Assembly (NCBI GenBank): GCA_041582875.1
Contig: JBFHGX010000104.1
Span: 1 to 13,635, forward strand
DNA: 13,635 bases
Source of the DNA: UBA6244 sp041582875
GTDB taxonomy: Bacteria; Bacteroidota; Bacteroidia; Bacteroidales; F082
Direction: 5' to 3'
Part shown: positions 1 through 6,958 of the stretch, piece by piece
Layout: every line of letters starts with the position of its first letter
Position numbering within the stretch: the first letter of the stretch is position 1
The notes under the pieces: model-generated
Databases searched by the model: none
Seen by the model: only the letters and a program-made list of their open reading frames with translations
What the model was told of the DNA's origin: nothing
Program-made: the position numbers and the translations under genes

Positions 1-1115
1 GGGAATATTTAAACATTCTAAAACATGAAGGCGATAGTCTTTCCTTGTCACGTTTTTATATGGGATCCCAAATTCATTCATTCAACCTGGGCGACATCAA
101 TGGCGATGACCTGCTGGATGTGGCTTTTATTTCGATTCAGGGAAAATATTGGGGAATAATATACAACCTGGGAGATGGCCTATTTTCAGCACCAGAGTAC
201 TTTAACACAACCTATGCTCCTACGGATATTGCCGTTGGCGATATAGACAATGATGGTAGAGATGATATTGTATTGGCAGGAATTGGTGGTGAAATACTAA
301 TGAGCAATGAGTCAGGATTTGAATCTATTCCTTTATACGAAAATGAATTCAAAGTACTCATTTCAGATTTAGATAATGATGGCAGCAAGGATATCATAAC
401 TTTCTCGGACATTAATATCATGAGTATAGTCCATTTGTATAAGAATTATGGAAATGAAGTATTCGATACCATAAATGGGTTCAACATAATGAAAGGGTGT
501 AACGACTTTTACATTTCTGATTTCAACAACGATGACCTACCCGACTTGCTATTTAAGGCGCATTACTACCAAGGAGGATACCTGCTTTACTACAACCTGG
601 GCAATTTTGAATTTAGCGAGCCTCAGGAAATTGATGTGACCTACTATGGCGAAAGCCAAAGAAGTTGTTGTTGTGCCGATATGGATGGTAACGGTTATGT
701 GGATATTGTGACTACCTGGATGAGCTTTGACCCGGATTATGTACCCAGTATACTCGAAATAAAATTTAACGATGGGCAGGGAAATTTTGTGGAGAATCCG
801 ATAACCTCTACAGCGGAATGGGTTGATTTACCAAACGACGGCATCCAATGTTATCCCAATCCTTTTTACCATGAGGTTACTTTTGAATATCAAAACTTGA
901 ATAACAAACCGACAAAGATTATTGTTTATGATGGCCAAGGCCGATTGGTATATGAGGTTTCTCCTGACATCGCCGATATATCAAACAACCAGCAAGTCCG
1001 ATTTATTTGGGATGGAAAAGATATCCATGGAAAAACTTGTCCGTCAGGATTGTATTTTGTCATATTTGAAGCTGACAGAATATGTGTCCAGTCAAAAAAA
1101 TTAGTGAAATATTGA
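1..1115 (+). CDS. Secreted FG-GAP/VCBS-repeat protein with T9SS sorting domain (5' end missing)
   Basis: The reading frame is open to the window edge (first whole codon at 3), so the N-terminus and any signal peptide lie outside; the first in-window start, TTG at 45, is probably not the real one. Five or more calcium-binding FG-GAP/VCBS motifs of the D-x-N/D-x-D-x-x-D type recur: GDINGDDLLDV, GDIDNDGRDDIVL, SDLDNDGSKDIIT, SDFNNDDLPDLLF and ADMDGNGYVDIVT. Such repeats build a beta-propeller. From about nt 834 the protein changes to a T9SS type A sorting domain: CYPNPF, then a VYDGQGRLVYE strand, a WDGKD turn, PSGLYFVIF and the terminal KKLVKY. In the family this domain directs export across the outer membrane and is usually cleaved with surface anchoring or release. 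Expected location is the cell surface or medium; substrate and enzymatic activity cannot be told. Sorting domain: confident; role: unknown. Confidence 0.9.
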   Translation, partial: EYLNILKHEGDSLSLSRFYMGSQIHSFNLGDINGDDLLDVAFISIQGKYWGIIYNLGDGLFSAPEYFNTTYAPTDIAVGDIDNDGRDDIVLAGIGGEILMSNESGFESIPLYENEFKVLISDLDNDGSKDIITFSDINIMSIVHLYKNYGNEVFDTINGFNIMKGCNDFYISDFNNDDLPDLLFKAHYYQGGYLLYYNLGNFEFSEPQEIDVTYYGESQRSCCCADMDGNGYVDIVTTWMSFDPDYVPSILEIKFNDGQGNFVENPITSTAEWVDLPNDGIQCYPNPFYHEVTFEYQNLNNKPTKIIVYDGQGRLVYEVSPDIADISNNQQVRFIWDGKDIHGKTCPSGLYFVIFEADRICVQSKKLVKY

Positions 1116-1248
1116 TTTCAAACAGCTCTGTATGAGACATAAATAGAATATAGCCTCCCAACACAAATACTCAAAAAAAACAAAACTGACCTACGTTTTA
1201 AAACCTTTACAGAAAACAATAATATGACATTCCTGTCCGGCAACAAAA

Positions 1249-1329
1249 ATGATTATTACTATGCTCAAACAAGAGCAAGTAGAATCTCACCGGGTTAGAA
1301 AAGCAATTATGCTCAAAAAGCAGGGCTAA
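1249..1329 (+). pseudogene. 26-codon ORF resembling a transposase helix-turn-helix fragment
   Basis: ATG at 1249 opens a 26-aa frame ending at TAA 1327-1329. Its second half, RVRKAIMLKKQG, resembles the start of the helix-turn-helix found at the N-terminus of many transposases and resolvases (pattern R-x-x-K-A-I-x-L-x-x-Q-G, usually followed by a second helix). Past the stop the same frame reads T-I-K-I-A-L-L-T-H and then stops again, which could be the continuation after small indels. No other transposase segment or terminal inverted repeat is visible nearby. It may be a decayed insertion-sequence relic or chance; the evidence is pattern similarity only. Confidence 0.2.
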
Positions 1330-1408
1330 ACAATCAAAATTGCACTCCTAACCCATTAATATTTAGGCAAAAAAGTCACAATAGCGTCGGTTGGATTGAT
1401 AATTTTAC

Positions 1409-1416
1409 TACTTTTG
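1409..1416 (+). promoter_or_regulatory. Bacteroidota -7 element (TACTTTTG), possible helicase promoter
   Basis: TACTTTTG matches the Bacteroidota -7 consensus TAnnTTTG. The only upstream -33 candidate, TTGG at 1391-1394, is about 14-15 bp away, shorter than the usual 17-23 bp, so the match is partial. If used, transcription would start near 1423 and leave about 90 nt of untranslated leader before ATG 1513. Confidence 0.35.
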
Positions 1417-1512
1417 CCGCCGATTACACCTGGAGGTATTAGTCGGAAATTTCCGGCATTGAACAATTACAATTACCTGTCCGTGTGTACTTTTCATGAA
1501 CACAAAGAATTA

Positions 1513-3390
1513 ATGACCACTTTCAAATCACTTGGGTTGTCGGATGAAATACTCCAATCAATCACTCTTTTGGGCTTTGAAACCCCAACCCCCATCCAGG
1601 AAAAAACCATTCCCGTATTGCTCGACAACGAAAACGACCTCATTGGTCTGGCGCAAACAGGAACCGGTAAAACAGCCGCTTTCGGGCTTCCTATCATTCA
1701 AAAAATTACCGAATCGAAAGACACTCAGGCGCTTATTTTAAGTCCCACGAGAGAATTGGCTTTACAGATCGCCAATGACCTGAAAGCTTACTCAAAATTT
1801 TCAGATAAAATAAACATTGTTGCCGTTTATGGCGGTGCCAGTGCCGAAGGTCAAATTGCAGAGTTACGCAGAGGCGCCCAAATTGTGGTGGGAACACCGG
1901 GAAGAACCCTCGATCTGATCAACCGCAACAAACTCATCGTCAAAAACGTACGTTATTTGGTACTCGATGAAGCCGACGAAATGTTGACTATGGGTTTTAA
2001 AGATGACCTGGACGGCATTCTGGCCGGAACCCCCAAAGAAAAGCAGACCTTGCTTTTTTCAGCCACCATGCCACAGGAGATTGTCCGCATTTCAAAGACA
2101 TACATGACCAAGCCCATCGAAATTTCAGTTGGAGGTCGCAACGAAAGTGCCGCCAATATCGAACATATTTATTACGAAGTACATGCCAGAGATCGCTACG
2201 AGGCGCTCAAGCGTATTTCAGATATGAATCCGAATATCTATGGAATTGTTTTCTGTCGCACGCGCATGGAAACCAAAGATATCGCCGACAAATTGATGCA
2301 GGATGGCTACAATGCCGATGCATTGCATGGCGATCTAAGCCAGGCCCAGCGTGACCATGTGATGGGAAGATTCAGATCGCGTCATTTGCAATTGCTGGTA
2401 GCTACCGACGTAGCTGCACGTGGTTTGGATGTAAACGACCTCACCCACATCATCAACTTTAATTTACCCGACGAAGACGAAGTTTACATTCACCGCAGTG
2501 GACGTACCGGTCGGGCCGGAAAAAGTGGCATTTCACTTTCTATTCTTCACATGCGTGAGAAACATAAACTCAGAGCAATTGAAAAAAGAATAGGTAAGAA
2601 ATTTGAAAAACTGAATGTCCCATCAGGCAAGGAAATCTGTGAAAAACAGCTTTTTAACCTGATCGATAAATTTCAACAAGTTGAAGTAAACGATAGCCAG
2701 ATTGAGCCCTTTTTAGAAGTCATCTATGAAAAATTGCAATCGATCGATCGCGAAGAACTTATCAAGCGCATTGTATCATTGGAGTTTAACCGCTTTTTAG
2801 AGTATTACAAAAATGCACGTGACCTGAATGTGGCCGCCAAAAGCGATGACCGACGCAGAGATGACGATCGTGGAGACCGCCGAGGTCGTAAAGATCGCGA
2901 CCGCGGAGACAGGAGAGAAAGAGATAGAAATGACAGAGGTGACCGACGCGACAGAGATCGTTCGGATGCTCCTGAGGGAAAACGCGAACGCAATTACGAT
3001 GGCGAATTCTCCAGATTCTTTATCAACAAAGGAAGCAAGGACAATCTGAATCCAGCTTCCCTTATTGGACTCATCAATAAATATACCCGTGAGCACAACC
3101 TGGATATTGGAAAAATCGAGATCATGAAAAGCTTTTCGTTTTTCGAGATCAACAAAGGTGCCGAGCGCAAACTCATGGATGGTTTCAGCGATGCCACTTT
3201 CGACAGCGAACCAGTGATGCTGGAAGCTGCCAATTCCAAATCGGGCGGTTTCCGTGCCGATGGAGACGTGAAGAAGAAAAAAAGACCATCAGAAGGTAGT
3301 CGGGGCGATTCTTATAAATCGTTTAGCCGTGGAAGAAAAAGCGATAGCGGCAGAAATCCTGATAAAGGAAAACGTCGTCCGAAAAAATAG
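1513..3390 (+). CDS. DEAD-box ATP-dependent RNA helicase with Arg/Asp-rich linker and DbpA-type RNA-binding domain
   Basis: ATP-driven RNA unwinding or remodelling in the cytoplasm, likely in ribosome assembly, RNA decay or cold adaptation (DeaD/CsdA/CshA-like). The start was set at ATG 1513 (MTTFKSLGLS); this gives 625 aa beginning right before the Q motif region. Motifs in order: Q motif TPTPIQ (about 24-29), motif I AQTGTGKT (47-54), Ia PTRELALQ (78-85), Ib TPGR (128-131), II DEAD (152-155), III SAT (183-185), V ARGLDV (302-307), VI HRSGRTGRAGK (327-337). Residues 444-485 are a low-complexity tract of R, D and G, probably a disordered RNA-contact region. Residues about 498-572 fit the DbpA RNA-binding domain (NPASLIGLINKY, then KIEIMKSFSFFEI). 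A basic K/R/S/G tail ends the protein. It is a single-gene unit closed by the terminator at 3422-3458. Confidence 0.95.
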   Translation: MTTFKSLGLSDEILQSITLLGFETPTPIQEKTIPVLLDNENDLIGLAQTGTGKTAAFGLPIIQKITESKDTQALILSPTRELALQIANDLKAYSKFSDKINIVAVYGGASAEGQIAELRRGAQIVVGTPGRTLDLINRNKLIVKNVRYLVLDEADEMLTMGFKDDLDGILAGTPKEKQTLLFSATMPQEIVRISKTYMTKPIEISVGGRNESAANIEHIYYEVHARDRYEALKRISDMNPNIYGIVFCRTRMETKDIADKLMQDGYNADALHGDLSQAQRDHVMGRFRSRHLQLLVATDVAARGLDVNDLTHIINFNLPDEDEVYIHRSGRTGRAGKSGISLSILHMREKHKLRAIEKRIGKKFEKLNVPSGKEICEKQLFNLIDKFQQVEVNDSQIEPFLEVIYEKLQSIDREELIKRIVSLEFNRFLEYYKNARDLNVAAKSDDRRRDDDRGDRRGRKDRDRGDRRERDRNDRGDRRDRDRSDAPEGKRERNYDGEFSRFFINKGSKDNLNPASLIGLINKYTREHNLDIGKIEIMKSFSFFEINKGAERKLMDGFSDATFDSEPVMLEAANSKSGGFRADGDVKKKKRPSEGSRGDSYKSFSRGRKSDSGRNPDKGKRRPKK

Positions 3391-3421
3391 ATTGATTTTA
3401 TAGCAGATATGCTAATTAAAT

Positions 3422-3458
3422 AAGGTGATAACATTATGGAATGTTGTCACCTTTTTTT
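3422..3458 (+). terminator. Rho-independent terminator after the first helicase
   Basis: A 13-bp stem, AAGGTGATAACAT (3422-3434) against ATGTTGTCACCTT (3441-3453), with one G-U wobble and a 6-nt loop TATGGA, runs into seven T residues (3452-3458). It lies 31 bp after the helicase stop codon. It is the clearest intrinsic terminator in the window. Confidence 0.9.
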
Positions 3459-3888
3459 GGGTGGAAAACTCATCAGGTTCATTCTCGAACAAAGTTATAG
3501 AGAAAATTACTTGAATTCGACTGGGTAAATTCTGGCGTTCATTTATCTGTCGTCATATGGCATTCCGAAATATGAATACTCAATATATGAATCCGCTCCC
3601 GAAGTCTTTTTCGGCCCCTAAAGCTCTAAGATACCAAGAATACACAAAAATAATATATTATCAATGAGCCACTTATTAATTATAAAGTCGAGGGGTTATC
3701 GTTGGGGTTACCGTTTACCTAACTTTTGGGAGCAAAATCAATATTTCTACAAATGAAAAGTGAACAAGTATTCCATTCCAACTAGCTGAAGCATAGGCTC
3801 ACCAACAATACTTGGTTAACCTCAAGGAATCAAGATCCAAAAAAACATCCCCGATAATAAATTCCACAAAGTGTATTAAAAAACCACT
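3459..3888. other. Gene-free gap between helicase terminator and dapD 3' end
   Basis: About 430 bp with no ORF I can support on either strand. It contains a weak hairpin CCGAA(6 nt)TTCGG at 3599-3614 and a spaced 8-bp inverted repeat CAAGTATT (3765-3772)/AATACTTG (3807-3814). Neither is followed by a T tract. Several short open stretches are present, but none looks like a recognisable protein, and I see no tRNA-like cloverleaf. It may be decayed sequence or hold an unrecognised small RNA. Confidence 0.5.
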
Positions 3889-4710
3889 TTACACATCCAC
3901 CCCATAATCACGTAAGGCTTCGTTCAACGATGTTTTCATATCGGTAGAGGCTTTGCGTTTACCAATGATGAGTGCGCACGAAACCTGGTATTCGCCGGCA
4001 GGAAACTGTTTAGGGAAAGTTCCCGGGATAACGACAGATCCTTCAGGCACATAGCCTTTGTACTCAACGGGTTTCTCCTGACTTACATCAATAATTCGGG
4101 TGGACTGTGTGAGAACCACATTGGCACCCAAAACCACTCCTTTGGCCAAGTGCACACCTTCCACAACAATACACCGCGAACCGATGAAACAATTGTCTTC
4201 GATAATAACCGGTGCAGCCTGAACAGGTTCCAGCACGCCTCCTATTCCCACGCCACCGCTCAGGTGTACATCGTTACCAATTTGTGCGCACGAACCTACA
4301 GTGGCCCAGGTATCTACCATGGTATTCTTGCCAATGTATGCCCCAATATTGACATAGGAGGGCATCATCACCACACCTTTATCGAGAAAAGCTCCGTAGC
4401 GAGCGATAGCATGAGGAACTATCCTGACTTGCTGTGTAGCAAAATCATGCTTTAACGGAATTTTGTCGTGAAATTCAAATATGCCCACCTCGGTAGTTTT
4501 CATTTCGCGGGTAGGAAAATAGAGAATGACAGCTTTTTTAACCCAATCGTTCACTATCCACCCGTTTTCAATAGGTTCGGCCACACGTAATCGTCCTTTG
4601 TCAAGAGCCTCAATCACAGCCTCAATGGCCTCAATAGTCTGATTTTCTTTCAATAACGACCTGTTATCCCAGGCCGATTCAATGATATGTTGCAGATTTT
4701 TCATTTCCAT
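3889..4710 (-). CDS. dapD: 2,3,4,5-tetrahydropyridine-2,6-dicarboxylate N-succinyltransferase
   Basis: DapD transfers succinyl from succinyl-CoA to tetrahydrodipicolinate, the committed step of the succinylase branch of meso-diaminopimelate/lysine synthesis, feeding peptidoglycan and protein; it is cytosolic and acts as a trimer in known members. The 273-aa length matches the family (about 274 aa in E. coli). The N-terminal helical domain (NLQHIIESAWDNR, LDKGRLRVAEP) is followed by WVKKAVILYF and then a left-handed parallel beta-helix of imperfect hexapeptide repeats (about 110-245). This includes the signature MVDTWATVGSCAQIG (131-145), SGGVGIGGVLEPVQ and the GSVVIPG turn near 224-230. The start at MEMKNL is followed by a second in-frame ATG two codons on, which could also serve. 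It is divergent from ruvX, with its own promoter-like site. I saw no other dap gene here and no convincing terminator after it. Confidence 0.96.
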   Translation of the reverse strand: MEMKNLQHIIESAWDNRSLLKENQTIEAIEAVIEALDKGRLRVAEPIENGWIVNDWVKKAVILYFPTREMKTTEVGIFEFHDKIPLKHDFATQQVRIVPHAIARYGAFLDKGVVMMPSYVNIGAYIGKNTMVDTWATVGSCAQIGNDVHLSGGVGIGGVLEPVQAAPVIIEDNCFIGSRCIVVEGVHLAKGVVLGANVVLTQSTRIIDVSQEKPVEYKGYVPEGSVVIPGTFPKQFPAGEYQVSCALIIGKRKASTDMKTSLNEALRDYGVDV

Positions 4711-4720
4711 AGTTTAACTG

Positions 4721-4728
4721 CGAAAATA
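4721..4728 (-). promoter_or_regulatory. Candidate -7 element for dapD (TATTTTCG)
   Basis: Read on the minus strand, TATTTTCG differs from TAnnTTTG at one position and lies 10 nt before the dapD ATG, so the leader would be very short. No exact TTTG is present at -33; a run of T residues lies at about the right place. It is back-to-back with the ruvX promoter. Confidence 0.35.
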
Positions 4729-4733
4729 CACCA

Positions 4734-4762
4734 TTTCAACATGTGAAAAAATTGTAATTTTG
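4734..4762 (+). promoter_or_regulatory. Promoter for ruvX-def (TTTC-N17-TAATTTTG)
   Basis: TAATTTTG at 4755-4762 is a full match to the Bacteroidota -7 consensus TAnnTTTG. TTTC at 4734-4737, 17 bp upstream, is a one-mismatch -33 element. The predicted start of transcription, near 4769, is under 10 nt from the ruvX ATG at 4778, consistent with the lack of a Shine-Dalgarno sequence. Confidence 0.6.
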
Positions 4763-4777
4763 TGGCCAAGATAAAAT

Positions 4778-5200
4778 ATGGGAAGAATACTAGCCATCGA
4801 CTACGGTCAGAAGCGGGCAGGCTTTGCTGCTACAGATCCATTGCAAATTATTGCTACCGGATTAACCACTGTACATGTGAAGGATGTTTGGGAATACCTG
4901 ACAAAATACTTAAAAGAAGAAATAGTAGATTGCATTGTGGTAGGCGAACCCCGTACCATGCAAAACCAACCTTCGGATGCGACGCGGTTCATCGAGCCCT
5001 TTGTAAGCCGTCTACGCAAGGCATTTCCGCAAATGAAAATCGTCCGCATGGACGAACGATTTACCAGCAAAATGGCCCATGATACCATGCTGGCAGGAGG
5101 ATTAAAGAAAATGCAACGCCAAAACAAGGCCTTGGTAGATACCATAAGCGCCACCATCATTCTGCAGTCGTACATGCATTCAACCCAAGCACAATTTTAA
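4778..5200 (+). CDS. ruvX: Putative pre-16S rRNA nuclease / Holliday junction resolvase-like RuvX (YqgF)
   Basis: RNase H-fold nuclease of the YqgF/RuvX family, implicated in processing the 5' end of pre-16S rRNA and, in some bacteria, Holliday junction resolution. At 140 aa it has the usual size. The N-terminal strand RILAIDYGQKRAGFAATD carries the first acidic residue (D8) and the loop seen in the family. VVGEP gives E57, DERFTS (92-97) is the conserved third motif, and D121 in LVDTISATIILQSY is the C-terminal acidic residue. It lies 11 bp upstream of def and shares its promoter, so rRNA maturation and nascent-protein processing are transcribed together. The annotation is by motif; which of the two activities dominates cannot be told. 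Confidence 0.93.
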   Translation: MGRILAIDYGQKRAGFAATDPLQIIATGLTTVHVKDVWEYLTKYLKEEIVDCIVVGEPRTMQNQPSDATRFIEPFVSRLRKAFPQMKIVRMDERFTSKMAHDTMLAGGLKKMQRQNKALVDTISATIILQSYMHSTQAQF

Positions 5201-5211
5201 AAAATACTAAA

Positions 5212-5784
5212 ATGATATTACCGATAACCGCCTATGGGCATCCCACACTAAAAATGGTTGGAGAGGACATCACCAAAGATTATCCTGATTTAGAAAAACT
5301 GATAGATGACATGTTTGAGACCATGGATGTTGCTGATGGTGTAGGGCTTGCCGCTCAACAAATCAATCGGGCCATCCGGCTTTTTGTCATCGACACTAGC
5401 TTGTTAAAGATTGAAGACGAGAGATGGAAGGATACACGCAATACTTTTATCAATGCCCAAATTACAGAAGAGGAAGGCGAAGAATGGGGCCATGAGGAAG
5501 GTTGTTTGAGTGTTCCCGGAATCCATGAAGTGGTGAAACGTAAACCTGTCATCACCATGAGCTACTACGATCGGGAATGGAATTATCATGAAAATGTAAA
5601 AATAGATGGAATGATGGCGCGTGTAATTCAACATGAGTATGATCACATTGAAGGTAAGGTTTTTGTGGAAAGATTGCCTAACCTAAGAAAAGTATTGCTC
5701 AAAGGAAAATTACGCGATATTAGCCTGGGAAAATCAGAAGCTCATTATCGGATGATTTTGCCTAAGAAAAAGGTGAAGAGGTAG
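5212..5784 (+). CDS. def: Peptide deformylase
   Basis: Def removes the N-formyl group from the initiator methionine of new proteins, using a metal (normally Fe2+) in the cytosol. All three family motifs are visible in this 190-aa protein: motif 1 GVGLAAQQ (43-50, with Gln at the variable seventh position), motif 2 EGCLS (96-100) with metal ligand Cys98, and motif 3 QHEYDH (140-145) with ligands His141 and His145 and catalytic Glu142. The C-terminus is basic (PKKKVKR). The start at MILPITAYG matches the usual short N-terminus before the first strand. It is second in the ruvX-def operon; its stop codon overlaps the first unit of a heptamer repeat region, so no ordinary terminator follows. Confidence 0.97.
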   Translation: MILPITAYGHPTLKMVGEDITKDYPDLEKLIDDMFETMDVADGVGLAAQQINRAIRLFVIDTSLLKIEDERWKDTRNTFINAQITEEEGEEWGHEEGCLSVPGIHEVVKRKPVITMSYYDREWNYHENVKIDGMMARVIQHEYDHIEGKVFVERLPNLRKVLLKGKLRDISLGKSEAHYRMILPKKKVKR

Positions 5785-5825
5785 GGAAGTTGGAAGTTAA
5801 AAGTTGTGAGTCTGAAGACGGAAAT
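5784..5825 (+). repeat. Degenerate heptamer array directly after def
   Basis: Six consecutive 7-mers starting at the last base of the def stop codon read gggaagt, tggaagt, taaaagt, tgtgagt, ctgaaga, cggaaat. They share the nGGAAGT pattern of the clearer array at 5945-6029, and the two arrays are 161 bp apart, an exact multiple of 7. It looks like an eroded edge of the same repeat. Confidence 0.6.
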
Positions 5826-5902
5826 TATAAACTGATTGAAACCGTTTGAGAATTGGAATGGTTGAAAATAGGATACTAATCATCCTAATGCCATCGGCAA
5901 GA

Positions 5903-5944
5903 CCTTCATGTAGCCCCGAAAATTATTCCTGGGTTAGATGAAGG
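5903..5944. repeat. Inverted repeat between the two heptamer arrays
   Basis: The left arm CCTTCATGTAGCCC (5903-5916) pairs with the right arm GGGTTAGATGAAGG (5931-5944): 7 bp, one G-G mismatch, then six more pairs including one G-U, around a 14-nt loop. No T tract follows on either strand, so it is not a standard terminator. The arms and loop are each 14 nt and sit in the same 7-nt register as the flanking repeats. Confidence 0.65.
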
Positions 5945-6029
5945 CGGAAGTGGGGAGTCAGAAGCGGGAAGTCAGAAGCGGGAAGTCAGGAGTAGGAAGT
6001 CGGGAGATGGAAGTTGGAAACTGGGAACT
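5945..6029 (+). repeat. Heptanucleotide tandem repeat (GGAAGTC-like), 12 units
   Basis: From 5946 the sequence divides into twelve 7-mers: ggaagtg, gggagtc, agaagcg, ggaagtc, agaagcg, ggaagtc, aggagta, ggaagtc, gggagat, ggaagtt, ggaaact, gggaact. The middle part is nearly a perfect 14-bp repeat (ggaagtc-agaagcg). The strand is strongly purine-rich. It ends about 47 bp before the lipoprotein start codon, so it lies in that gene's upstream region. Confidence 0.9.
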
Positions 6030-6076
6030 ATTTAGTTGATAATCAATATTTTTTATTAAATCAATAGAGTAATAAA

Positions 6077-6613
6077 ATGAAGAACACCAAGATTATTATT
6101 TCGTTAGTTATGATGCTGAGCCTTTTATTTGGTTGTCAGCAACCTACAGAAAAGGAAGTTACAAAAACAACAGAGGAATCCATCGCTGAATTGGAATCCA
6201 GCTTGTTCGATACAGAGAGCAACACCCTCGACAGAAAAAAAGCCAACCAGTTGTCTTATCTATATGAAAAGTGGGCGCACGAGCATAAAGACCATGAAAA
6301 GGCACCAGATTATCTGCTTAAAGCAGCAGATGTTTCCATGAATTTGAATAATCCCCGTCGGAGTATCGGACTATTCGACCAAATCTTAAAAAACTATCCT
6401 CAATCGAAAAATGCATCTTCAGCTTTGTTTCTAAAAGCATTTGTATACGACGACCAACTCAAGGACTATGTAAATGCAGGCAAATACTATGCTGAGTTTA
6501 TCGAAAAGTTTCCCGAAAGTCCGTTCATTAATGATGCCGAGGCTTCGCTAAAAAATCTGGGAAAATCTCCTGAAGAATTGGTGAAAGAATTTGAGAAGAA
6601 CCAAAATAACTAA
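6077..6613 (+). CDS. TPR-type lipoprotein
   Basis: A 178-aa secreted lipoprotein. The N-terminus MKNTKIIISLVMMLSLLFGC is a signal peptide with lipobox LFGC, lipidated Cys20 and QQPT after it. The mature part is a short charged linker (about 21-50) followed by two to three helical hairpins of TPR/Sel1 type: KANQLSYLYEKWAHEH with APDYLLKAADVSM, NPRRSIGLFDQILKNYPQSKNASSALFLKAFVYDDQ, and YVNAGKYYAEFIEKFPESPFINDAEASLKNLG. The phrases ILKNYPQS and FIEKFPESP are typical of the YbgF/BamD-like TPR type, which mediates protein-protein contact in the cell envelope. A role in envelope assembly is only an inference. It follows def on the same strand but is separated by the heptamer repeats, so it probably has its own promoter; none is clear (the AT-rich TATTTTTT near 6048 is a weak candidate). 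Confidence 0.85.
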   Translation: MKNTKIIISLVMMLSLLFGCQQPTEKEVTKTTEESIAELESSLFDTESNTLDRKKANQLSYLYEKWAHEHKDHEKAPDYLLKAADVSMNLNNPRRSIGLFDQILKNYPQSKNASSALFLKAFVYDDQLKDYVNAGKYYAEFIEKFPESPFINDAEASLKNLGKSPEELVKEFEKNQNN

Positions 6614-6820
6614 TCATTTTCTTCGCCCATACTTACTAAAATCGTTTACAATATGACTACCATCAATCCTTATTTAACCTTTAACTGAACCTGTGAACAG
6701 GACTTTCAACTTAAACAAATCTGTTTTCGGTGGTGATTTCCCTTACGTGGGAAAATATAAAAACAGGGTAGAAAACCCAGAGTATCCATATAGAAACTAA
6801 CAAGGAGAAAATCATGCACA

Positions 6821-6834
6821 TATACTTGCCTATC
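6821..6834 (+). promoter_or_regulatory. Promoter-like 14-mer (TATACTTGCCTATC)
   Basis: TATACTTG approximates the -7 consensus TAnnTTTG and runs into GCCTATC. The same arrangement occurs at 8109-8122 and 10384-10397, both just upstream of genes. Here the next intact start is at 6997, which would give a long leader. No -33 element is evident. Confidence 0.25.
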
Positions 6835-6894
6835 AATTAGGTGGTAAATTGCGTTACAAAGATCTTGAAAGTAAGTTATAGCATTCCTACAAGC

Positions 6895-6958
6895 AAGGTG
6901 TCTTTTGGAGTGTAACGGGATTGAATCATCGTATTTTTTTAATGATGGACACCTTTTT
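6895..6958 (+). terminator. Weak terminator candidate with long loop
   Basis: AAGGTGTC (6895-6902) is complementary to GACACCTT (6948-6955), which leads into a T run (TTTTT to 6958). The 45-nt loop contains a smaller ATCAT...ATGAT pairing. The long loop makes it less likely to act as an intrinsic terminator; it could end a transcript from the lipoprotein or from a lost gene. Confidence 0.3.

Larger units (their letters stand above)
1116..1512. other. Intergenic gap before the first helicase
   Basis: No gene is supported between the T9SS protein and the helicase start at 1513. The stretch is A-rich. It holds a short plus-strand reading frame (1249-1329, listed separately) and a TAnnTTTG promoter-like element at 1409-1416. 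The helicase frame stays open back to a TTG at 1396, but that extension is hydrophobic and proline-rich, unlike a DEAD-box N-terminus, so I treat it as untranslated. I see no terminator for the upstream gene. Confidence 0.6.

Noticed and set aside
1396..1512. In-frame N-terminal extension of the first helicase from TTG 1396
   Set aside because: The extension is hydrophobic and proline-rich, has no family counterpart, and contains a promoter-like element; ATG 1513 gives the normal N-terminus.
2797..3096. 99-aa minus-strand ORF
   Set aside because: It mirrors the repetitive R/D-coding tract of the helicase and has a low-complexity composition with no domain.
4762..5082. 106-aa plus-strand ORF overlapping ruvX
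   Set aside because: Different frame of ruvX; the ruvX frame has all family motifs.
5945..6029. CRISPR-like array
   Set aside because: Units are contiguous 7-mers without spacers and there are no cas genes; it is a simple tandem repeat.
6690..6701. Hairpin CCTGT-GA-ACAGG after the lipoprotein gene
   Set aside because: Two-base loop and no following T run, so not a believable terminator.
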